This document shows positions 1 through 5,183 of a stretch of DNA of 5,183 nucleotides, piece by piece. The first letter of the stretch is position 1. Each line of letters opens with the position of its first letter. Below the pieces are notes generated by a model, which worked only from the letters and a program-made list of their open reading frames with translations, was not told where the DNA came from and ran no database searches. Source of the stretch: Caldifarciminota bacterium (lineage in GTDB: Bacteria > Hydrothermota > Hydrothermia > B15-G9 > WFZT01); the NCBI GenBank assembly GCA_026986235.1, contig JALSOY010000022.1:1-5183 (forward strand), in the 5' to 3' direction. A program made the translations under genes and the position numbers.

Positions 1-1150
1 GGAAACCGTAATTTTCACAGCTCATAAATTTGACGGAGACAGGATCGTTCAGGTGGATTTCGAAGGATTCACAGATGACATTGATGTGGGAAATTTAATC
101 CTGATCGATGATGGGAAGGTGAAATTTCAGGTTACAGGAAAGCATAGAGATCGTCTGGAAGCCGTATGTCTGGTGGGAGGAGAGATAAAGGCAGGGAAGG
201 GAGTAAATGTTCCGGGTGCGCTAAAAAATCTCCCGATTCTCACGGAGAAGGATAAACAGGACCTGAAACTTTCATCTGAACTGGGAGTTGACTTCGTTGC
301 CATATCCTTTGTCCGTACGGCAGATGATGTAAAAACTGTTAGGAAGTTTATTGAGGAGACTAATCCGGATGAATTTCCCTGGTTGATTTCCAAGATAGAA
401 TGTAAAGCTGCCCTGGACCATCTTCCCGAGATAATGCAGGAGTCTGATGGAGTAATCGTTGCCCGAGGAGATCTGGGAGTGGAGATTTCGCTTCCCCTTG
501 TCCCGCTTGCTCAGAAGAGAATCATAAAACTTGCGAGGGAGTACTCGAAGCCCGTGATAACGGCGACGCAGATACTTGAGTCCATGGTTACCCACGAAAC
601 GCCCACCAGGGCAGAGGTTTCAGATATAGCCAACGCAATTTTTGACGGCTCTGATGCCCTTCTGGTTACGGAGGAAACGAGTATTGGTAAGTTCCCTGCC
701 AGGGTCATAGAAGTTCTGGAAGAAGTTGCTTCAACCGTAGAGAAGGCTTTGCCACCCTTTGAGGGAATATCTTTCAAAAGATCTCCTGTCGCGAGGTCCG
801 TCGCAAGGGCCGCAGTTGAAACCGCAGTCGAGCTCGCAGCCAGATCAATTATAGTTTTTACAAAGAGTGGCTTTACGGCAAGATTTGTGTCAAAACTCAG
901 GCCTCAGATACCTGTACTCGCCATAACTCCCTCAATAGATGTGGCAAGAAAACTCCTCGTCCTTTTCGGAATTGACTACCATGTAATAGATAGACAGGTA
1001 AAGAGTGTGGAGGAAATTTTTGAACTTGCTGAAGAGGTCGGTTTTGAAAGGAAACTCCTGGAGAAGGGAGACCTTTATGTGACGCTTGCCGGGTATCCCC
1101 TGTGGGTTAAGGGCAGAACAAATCTCATGAAGGTTTCCTTTGCTGGTTGA
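1..1150 (+). CDS. pyk: Pyruvate kinase, N-terminus cut by window edge
   Basis: Pyruvate kinase transfers phosphate from phosphoenolpyruvate to ADP, giving pyruvate and ATP in the last step of glycolysis; it is cytosolic and usually a tetramer. The reading frame is open from base 2 (382 visible residues), so the GTG at 53 is not the start: the residues before it continue the lid (B) domain. About 95 N-terminal residues are missing compared with the usual 470-480. Visible signatures are ISKIE with the catalytic Lys (392-394) and metal-binding Glu, the GDLGVE Mg-site motif (Asp at 470-472), the TATQ-LESM segment (catalytic Thr at 566-568) and PTRAEVSDIANAIFDG. The C-terminal domain has a TKSGFTAR loop like the effector phosphate-binding loop of the family, and ends RTNLMKV, with no extra PEP-utiliser domain. 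The usual SGETA motif reads TEETS here. It is the first gene of the visible operon. Identification is firm; allosteric effector not determinable. Confidence 0.97.
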   Translation, partial: ETVIFTAHKFDGDRIVQVDFEGFTDDIDVGNLILIDDGKVKFQVTGKHRDRLEAVCLVGGEIKAGKGVNVPGALKNLPILTEKDKQDLKLSSELGVDFVAISFVRTADDVKTVRKFIEETNPDEFPWLISKIECKAALDHLPEIMQESDGVIVARGDLGVEISLPLVPLAQKRIIKLAREYSKPVITATQILESMVTHETPTRAEVSDIANAIFDGSDALLVTEETSIGKFPARVIEVLEEVASTVEKALPPFEGISFKRSPVARSVARAAVETAVELAARSIIVFTKSGFTARFVSKLRPQIPVLAITPSIDVARKLLVLFGIDYHVIDRQVKSVEEIFELAEEVGFERKLLEKGDLYVTLAGYPLWVKGRTNLMKVSFAG

Positions 1151-2530
1151 ATGGGAAGTCGAGATGTCATCATTATAGGGGCTGGTCCCGCTGGTCTGTT
1201 CGCGGCGATAGAACTTGCCGAAGCGGGAGTTGATGTCCTATTAATTGAAAAAGGCCCTGATCTGAAGAGGAGGCGCTATCCTGCCATAGATTACAAGCGC
1301 GTTTGTGTCAGATGTCCTGTTTGTCCTCTTATCTCCGGATTCGGTGGTGCCGGAGCATTCTCCGACGGAAAAATTACCCTGTCTCACGAGGTTGGAGGGA
1401 ATCTCAAAAGTTATATAGAGAACAACAGTTTCAGGGAACTCATGGAATATGTTGATTCAAGGCTCGTGGAGTTTGGCGCGCCACACAGACTTTTTGGAAC
1501 TGACGACGAGGCCATAAAGAGAATAAAGTACGAAGCTCAGAAACACGGACTGGTTTTTGTTCCCACTCCTATAAGACACCTTGGAACCGATGGTGGATTC
1601 AGGGTACTTGAAAGGATGAGGAACTATGTGGACAAACTTGGCATAGAGATACACTTTAACGAAAAGGCAGAGGACATCCTTGCGAGGGACGGTGAGGTTT
1701 ACGGTGTTCGCACTACAAAAGGCGAGTATTATTCCAACTTTGTCATCGTCGCTCCGGGAAGAGCAGGTGCCACATGGATGGCAAATCAGGCGAGGAAATT
1801 AAAACTTCAGACCTATCCGAATCCAGTGGACATTGGAGTGAGAGTGGAAATCCCTGCTTCCATCATGGATCCCCTTACGAGTGTAGTTTATGAGCCTAAG
1901 CTCATTTATTATTCAAAAAAATTCGACGATAGAATAAGAACATTCTGCGTAAATCCCAGCGGCGTGGTTGTCCAGGAATATGCCGAAGGGGTGATCACAG
2001 TCAACGGTTTTTCAAACACCCATCCCATCTCGGAAAATACCAATTTTGCCCTCCTCGTTTCCACGAGTTTCACAGAGCCTTTTAACGATCCCATTACCTT
2101 CGGGAGATCCATAGTTAAACTTGCAAATCTCATAAGTGGAGGTGTTTTACTCCAGAGACTTGGGGATCTCATGAGGGGGAGAAGGTCAACCGAGAAGAGA
2201 ATATCGAAAAATCCGGTACATCCCACTCTTGAGAGTGCCATTCCAGGGGACATATCCTATGTATTACCTTACAGGTATCTCGTGAATCTCATCGAGATGA
2301 TCGAGGCACTGGATAGGATAGCACCGGGAGTTGCCTCTCCCTACACCCTGCTTTATGGAGTGGAGGTGAAGTTTTATTCCAACAGGATAAAAGTCAGTAA
2401 GTCCCTCGAGACGGAGGTAAAGGGGCTTTTTGCCACAGGCGATGGGGCGGGCATAACAAGGGGCCTACTGCACTCCGCAATATCAGGTATAGTGGCGGCA
2501 AGGGAAATCAAAAAGAGGATGGGGAAATGA
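1151..2530 (+). CDS. FAD-dependent dehydrogenase (COG2509-type NAD(P)/FAD oxidoreductase)
   Basis: A complete 459-residue flavoprotein, probably cytosolic; substrate and electron partner are unknown for this family. The N-terminus holds a Rossmann dinucleotide-binding motif GAGPAG (residues 10-15) followed by an acidic strand end (LIEKG, 31-35). Residues 52-58 form a CxxCxxC cluster directly before the family hallmark GFGGAGAFSDGK (63-74). A RTFCVNP motif with Cys266 follows mid-protein, and residues 425-438 (GLFATGDGAGITRG) are the C-terminal FAD-contacting segment typical of these enzymes. The start is ATG 1151, immediately after the pyk TGA (1148-1150); that stop is in another frame position but no earlier in-frame start is plausible. 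There is no good Shine-Dalgarno within 5-13 bases, so translation probably depends on ribosomes finishing pyk. Family assignment is by recognised motifs; the actual reaction is not predicted. An Fe-S or disulfide role for the cysteines is only a possibility. Confidence 0.88.
   Translation: MGSRDVIIIGAGPAGLFAAIELAEAGVDVLLIEKGPDLKRRRYPAIDYKRVCVRCPVCPLISGFGGAGAFSDGKITLSHEVGGNLKSYIENNSFRELMEYVDSRLVEFGAPHRLFGTDDEAIKRIKYEAQKHGLVFVPTPIRHLGTDGGFRVLERMRNYVDKLGIEIHFNEKAEDILARDGEVYGVRTTKGEYYSNFVIVAPGRAGATWMANQARKLKLQTYPNPVDIGVRVEIPASIMDPLTSVVYEPKLIYYSKKFDDRIRTFCVNPSGVVVQEYAEGVITVNGFSNTHPISENTNFALLVSTSFTEPFNDPITFGRSIVKLANLISGGVLLQRLGDLMRGRRSTEKRISKNPVHPTLESAIPGDISYVLPYRYLVNLIEMIEALDRIAPGVASPYTLLYGVEVKFYSNRIKVSKSLETEVKGLFATGDGAGITRGLLHSAISGIVAAREIKKRMGK
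2515..2518 (+). promoter_or_regulatory. Shine-Dalgarno for the DUF502 gene
   Basis: GAGG lies 8 bases before ATG 2527, inside the last codons of the FAD dehydrogenase. It supports 2527 as the start over the in-frame ATG at 2539 (codon 5), from which this GAGG would be 20 bases away. Confidence 0.6.
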
Positions 2531-3222
2531 AAATCACGATGGAAGAAGTGATTCATAGGGTAAGGAGGCTCAAGCTTCCTCCTTTTAGAAGGAATTTTGT
2601 TACAGGATTTCTGACCCTTGCCCCGGTGCTTATAACATTTTATGTCATCTGGCTTATCGTGGGTACCATAGGAGGAAAACTGGCGTCGTTTCTCTCCCAC
2701 TTTCCGATTCTGGGCTGGATCCCTGACTTCATACTTACATTTGTATCTCTTTTGATACTCGTCGGGATCATCTACCTCGTCGGGGTTTTTTCTTCCAGCG
2801 TTATAGGTGCGGAAATATTGAAATACGGTGAGACCTTTATTGAGAAGATACCACTTATCAGGAGCGTCTACATAGGCTCGAAACAGTTGATGAACACCTT
2901 TTCTACTCCGGGGCAGTCCTTTACCCGTGCGGTGCTCGTTGACTTCCCATATCATGGGAGTCACGCCATAGGTTTTGTAACGAATTCAAGGAAGTGGAGA
3001 TCTGGCGGTAAAGTTTACATAAATGTGTTTATTCCCACAACACCGAATCCCACCTCAGGATGGTATATAATTGTTGAGGAGGACAGGGTAAAATATCTTG
3101 ACATGAGCATTGAAGATGCAGTAAAAATGGTAGTCTCGGGAGGGCTCGTCATTCCTCCCGGGGGGAGTGGAATAATCGAAAATGCGATGGATAAGCGAGA
3201 TTTTTTGCAGAATAAAGGATAG
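2527..3222 (+). CDS. DUF502 family integral membrane protein
   Basis: A 231-residue inner-membrane protein of the DUF502 family, which also includes the plant COV/LCV proteins; its biochemical role is unknown. A basic N-terminus (RRLKLPPFRRN, residues 13-23) is followed by two hydrophobic membrane segments, about 24-48 and 66-93, separated by a short Pro/Gly-containing loop. The remaining ~135 residues form a soluble domain with the family's marks: IPLIRSVYIGSKQ (108-120), FIPTTPNPTSGWY (168-180) and LDMSIEDAVK...SGG (191-206). The basic N-terminus and positive-inside rule suggest both termini are cytoplasmic. The ATG overlaps the previous stop as ATGA and has GAGG 8 bases upstream. Its last 41 bases also encode the start of the CBS-domain gene, so the two products are made in close coupling. 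Family call is confident; no function is asserted. Confidence 0.92.
   Translation: MKITMEEVIHRVRRLKLPPFRRNFVTGFLTLAPVLITFYVIWLIVGTIGGKLASFLSHFPILGWIPDFILTFVSLLILVGIIYLVGVFSSSVIGAEILKYGETFIEKIPLIRSVYIGSKQLMNTFSTPGQSFTRAVLVDFPYHGSHAIGFVTNSRKWRSGGKVYINVFIPTTPNPTSGWYIIVEEDRVKYLDMSIEDAVKMVVSGGLVIPPGGSGIIENAMDKRDFLQNKG
3151..3173 (+). other. GC-rich hairpin before the CorC-like start
   Basis: CTCCC at 3155-3159 can pair with GGGAG at 3163-3167 around a three-base loop, extended by a few weaker pairs past a bulged T (3168). The 3' arm contains the only purine-rich Shine-Dalgarno-like run ahead of ATG 3182, though it sits about 14 bases away, further than usual. The stretch also codes for a Pro-Pro-Gly-Gly run of DUF502, so the structure may be a by-product of coding. 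Confidence 0.35.
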
Positions 3223-3991
3223 GGAAGAGCTGAAACAGTTTATAGAAAGGGCTGCTGGTAATGGGGTGGTACCAGCCCACCTCATCTCGATAGTTGAAAG
3301 ACTCATTGACATTGCGGACAAACAGGTGGAAGAGGTTATGGTACCGAGGACGGACATGGTATCAGTGAAGGCAGACATGTCCCTCAGAGACGCCGTAGAA
3401 ATCTATAAAAAGCACGGTTTTTCAAAGCTACCTGTGACCCGGGAAAGGATAGATAATGTTGTCGGTATCCTCCACATGAAAGAGGTTTTAAAACACCTTG
3501 AGAAGATCGAAACTTCCTCCGTAAGTGAGCTCATGGTAAGACCAGAGTTCGTGCCGGAAAACAAAAAAGTCCTGGACACACTCAGGTTCTTTCAGACAAA
3601 AAGGATATCCATCGCCCTTGTGGTGGACGAATTTGGAAGTGTTACCGGTCTTGTTACCCTCGAAGATCTGATAGAAGAAATCGTTGGGGAGATCTGGGAA
3701 GAGTTCGACAGAGAAGAGGTTCTTTATGTGATACAGGATGACGGAAGCGTTGTTTTTAAGGCACGGATAGAACTTGAGACAGCTTCAAAGGTTCTCGGAG
3801 TGGAACTTGAGTCTGAAGAGGTAAACACCCTTGGAGGATACATCCTTGAAAAACTTGACAGGGTTCCCAAAAATGGGGAAAAATTCGTCATTGATGGTGT
3901 AGAATTTGAAATACTGGATGCAACGAAACAGAGGTTAAACAAGATAAAAGCCAGGGTAATAAAAGGAGGAGAAAATGAAGGGCTCTCTTAA
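3182..3991 (+). CDS. CorC/HlyC-type protein: CBS domain pair plus transporter-associated domain
   Basis: A 269-residue soluble protein. Residues 14-50 match the helical lead-in of CorC-like proteins, then come VPRTDM (54-59) and a first CBS domain (about 54-107). A second CBS domain (about 115-172) ends in the hallmark VVDEFGSVTGLVTLEDLIEEIVGEI region (147-171, key residues D149, E150, G152, T155, G156, D162). Residues 180-260 form the CorC_HlyC transporter-associated domain (LGG-I at 217-221, DGVEFEIL at 238-245). CBS pairs bind adenine nucleotides, and relatives are linked to Mg2+/Co2+ efflux or ribosome-associated functions. The DUF21 membrane domain of CNNM/CorC transporters is absent, and no hydrophobic segment is present. 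ATG 3182 is the first possible start, since an in-frame TAA lies at 3173-3175; it overlaps DUF502 by 41 bases. The ybeY/ybeZ neighbours of E. coli ybeX/corC are not seen here, so orthology is unproven. Confidence 0.92.
   Translation: MRWISEIFCRIKDREELKQFIERAAGNGVVPAHLISIVERLIDIADKQVEEVMVPRTDMVSVKADMSLRDAVEIYKKHGFSKLPVTRERIDNVVGILHMKEVLKHLEKIETSSVSELMVRPEFVPENKKVLDTLRFFQTKRISIALVVDEFGSVTGLVTLEDLIEEIVGEIWEEFDREEVLYVIQDDGSVVFKARIELETASKVLGVELESEEVNTLGGYILEKLDRVPKNGEKFVIDGVEFEILDATKQRLNKIKARVIKGGENEGLS
3964..3969 (+). promoter_or_regulatory. Strong Shine-Dalgarno for the ferritin-like gene
   Basis: A perfect AGGAGG, 5 bases before ATG 3975, sits inside the 3' coding end of the CBS-domain gene. 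It is the best ribosome binding site in the window and fixes the start at 3975; it suggests this product can be made at a higher rate than its neighbours. Confidence 0.85.
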
Positions 3992-4478
3992 ATTTCTGGA
4001 TATTATCGATCTTATCATCTCCATGTTTGATGAAACGATCTATTGCTACAACTATGTGGTCGAGACCGTCCAGGATCCAGAGATAAAAAATCTTTTCAGG
4101 AAACTGGTTGAAAAGGAGAGGAGGCACCTCGATGTTTTTTTGAATTTCAAGACAAGAGTGTGCGAGGAAAAGGGTATATCAGATGAACTGTGCGGTCCAC
4201 CTGACATGCAGGAGTTTTTTAAGTTTATAATCGACGAGAACATATTCGTTAACAAGAGGCAGAAAGACGAGATTCTAAAGGGATTGAAGTCTCCACTGGA
4301 TGCCCTGAAACTTGCAAAAGAGCACAAAAAGAACGCTATACTCCTCTACCAGGAACTCCTCGACTACATTTATGACAGGGAATCGAGACTCGCCATTGAG
4401 AAGGTGATCGAGGAAGAGAAAAGGGACCTTGGCGAGATTTACCAGACGATAACGAAGATGTCAACGGGTAGAACATGA
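3975..4478 (+). CDS. Ferritin-like (rubrerythrin-related) four-helix protein with altered second metal half-site
   Basis: A 167-residue, mostly helical, highly charged cytosolic protein that fits the ferritin-like/COG1633 pattern of two repeated helix pairs. The first half has Glu20 with Tyr27 seven residues on, then ExxH (E48, H51), as in rubrerythrin-type diiron sites. The second half (ALKLAKEHKKNAILLYQEL, 110-128) aligns well with the usual repeat, but the Glu expected seven residues before Tyr125 is Lys118. The closing EExxH reads E147-E148-K-R-D151, with Asp for His. Cys63 and Cys73 flank the link between the halves. There is no rubredoxin CxxC pair, so it is not a full rubrerythrin. Relatives act as peroxidases, oxidases or iron-binding proteins; the activity here is open, and it may bind metal differently or not at all. 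It overlaps the CBS gene by 17 bases and has the strongest Shine-Dalgarno in the window. Fold call is fairly confident, function is not. Confidence 0.75.
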   Translation: MKGSLKFLDIIDLIISMFDETIYCYNYVVETVQDPEIKNLFRKLVEKERRHLDVFLNFKTRVCEEKGISDELCGPPDMQEFFKFIIDENIFVNKRQKDEILKGLKSPLDALKLAKEHKKNAILLYQELLDYIYDRESRLAIEKVIEEEKRDLGEIYQTITKMSTGRT

Positions 4479-5183
4479 GGATACTGAATCCCGGCAGGAT
4501 CTCAGATCATGTGATTTTTGTTGGCGATGCCATGATGTCATTTTACATCGTTGATGCTCCGCGAAAGGCACTGATTGATGCCGGAATGTCCGTTAATGTC
4601 AGAAGCCTCACACATGACATTGAAAAGACCATTGGAGGATTCGAACACCTCACTTACCTTTTTCTCACCCATTCACATTACGACCATGTAGGCCTTGTCT
4701 CATACATAAAGAGGATGAATCCAGACATTAAGGTCGTCGCCCACCCTTACGCAAAGAAGGTGTTCTCCAGCCCGAGGGCGATGGAAATAATTGCGGGTTT
4801 AAACGACCAGTCTCTAAGATTTGCCCCTGACCTGGGAGAAGACTGGAAAGAGGCAGCAAAGATAGACAGAATTGAAGTTGACATCACTCCAGACGATAGG
4901 GAAGTGTTTGATCTTGGAGATGGCGTAAAGATTCAGATTTTTTATACACCAGGACACACGAAGGATTCTGTAACTTACTACCTTTTACCCGATAGAGCGG
5001 TTTTTGGCAGTGACGGCCTCGGTGTTTACACCGGCTCGGGAAAGATTATGGCAGAGTTTCTTTCCGACTACGACGAATACCTGAAATCCATAAGAAAACT
5101 CCAGGATCTTGACATAGAAATGATATGCTTACCCCACTCAGGAGTGGTAAAAGGAAGGGATCAAGTTAAAGAGCACATAAAAA
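4475..5183 (+). CDS. MBL-fold metallo-hydrolase, C-terminus cut by window edge
   Basis: 236 residues are visible with no stop before the right edge. The N-terminus (FVGDAMMSFYIVD, LIDAG at 33-37) is the first beta-sheet pattern of the metallo-beta-lactamase superfamily. The complete dinuclear metal set is present: HSHYDH (H66, H68, D70, H71), H161 in TPGHTKDS, D180 in FGSDGLG and H221 in LPHSG. This is the canonical hydrolase pattern (glyoxalase II/COG0491-like), not the HxExD form of flavodiiron proteins. The substrate cannot be told from sequence. Relatives are usually 240-280 residues, so only a short tail is probably missing. ATG 4475 overlaps the ferritin-like stop as ATGA; the only nearby Shine-Dalgarno candidate is a weak GGGT at 4466-4469, so translation probably relies on coupling. 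It is the last visible gene of the operon. Confidence 0.93.
   Translation, partial: MRILNPGRISDHVIFVGDAMMSFYIVDAPRKALIDAGMSVNVRSLTHDIEKTIGGFEHLTYLFLTHSHYDHVGLVSYIKRMNPDIKVVAHPYAKKVFSSPRAMEIIAGLNDQSLRFAPDLGEDWKEAAKIDRIEVDITPDDREVFDLGDGVKIQIFYTPGHTKDSVTYYLLPDRAVFGSDGLGVYTGSGKIMAEFLSDYDEYLKSIRKLQDLDIEMICLPHSGVVKGRDQVKEHIK

Noticed and set aside
53..1150. GTG at 53 as the start of the first gene
   Set aside because: The frame is open to the left edge and the earlier residues continue the pyruvate kinase lid domain, so this is an internal Val of a truncated gene.
2374..2964. Long minus-strand open frame (196 codons) across the FAD/DUF502 junction
   Set aside because: It lies fully opposite two well-supported genes, its translation resembles no family I know, and it has biased composition typical of an antisense shadow.
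3254..3276. Perfect 7-base inverted repeat GCTGGTA/TACCAGC with a 9-base loop
   Set aside because: It lies within a coding part of the CorC-like gene, has no T-run or partner sites, and a repeat of this length is expected by chance in 5 kb.
3975..4478. Small helical protein as a full rubrerythrin
   Set aside because: It has no C-terminal rubredoxin domain with paired CxxC motifs, and its second half-site ligands differ.
4475..5183. MBL protein as a flavodiiron (oxygen/NO reductase) protein
   Set aside because: The metal motif is HxHxDH rather than HxExD, and no flavodoxin domain is visible.
1..5183. Terminators, internal promoters, tRNA/rRNA, CRISPR, insertion sequences or attachment repeats
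   Set aside because: No GC hairpin followed by a T-run, no direct repeat arrays, no transposase-like frame and no noncoding stretch long enough for an RNA gene were seen.

Overview
The window is a single, very tightly packed run of six plus-strand genes with essentially no noncoding DNA. It is bacterial in style: Shine-Dalgarno sites, ATGA overlaps, and bacterial protein families (pyruvate kinase, DUF502, a CorC-type CBS protein). Base composition is moderate (mid-40s % GC by eye), arginine is coded largely by AGG/AGA and isoleucine often by ATA, and the proteins are rich in Lys/Glu/Ile/Val. This suggests a thermophilic anaerobe, possibly a Thermotogae-like lineage. That placement is an inference with low confidence; no rRNA or marker gene is present to settle it.

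Layout: (1) bases 1-1150, the C-terminal four-fifths of pyruvate kinase (pyk), cut by the left edge; (2) 1151-2530, a complete FAD-dependent dehydrogenase of the COG2509 type, whose ATG directly abuts the pyk stop; (3) 2527-3222, a DUF502 integral membrane protein, ATGA overlap with the previous gene; (4) 3182-3991, a soluble CorC/HlyC-type protein (CBS pair plus transporter-associated domain), overlapping DUF502 by 41 bases; (5) 3975-4478, a small ferritin-like (rubrerythrin-related) four-helix protein, overlapping by 17 bases and carrying the clearest Shine-Dalgarno site; (6) 4475 to the right edge, a metallo-beta-lactamase-fold hydrolase, ATGA overlap, cut by the right edge very near its expected end.

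All five junctions abut or overlap, so the genes are almost certainly co-transcribed and partly translationally coupled. No promoter or terminator is visible inside the window; the promoter should lie upstream of pyk or further. The functional link is not obvious. Pyruvate kinase makes the last ATP of glycolysis. The FAD enzyme, the ferritin-like protein and the MBL hydrolase have a loose redox/metal flavour, and DUF502 plus the CBS protein look like a possible membrane/nucleotide-sensing pair. I do not see a recognisable defence, mobile or CRISPR system. The most unusual item is the ferritin-like protein, in which the first half of the predicted diiron site is intact while the second half carries Lys for a Glu ligand and Asp for the His ligand.
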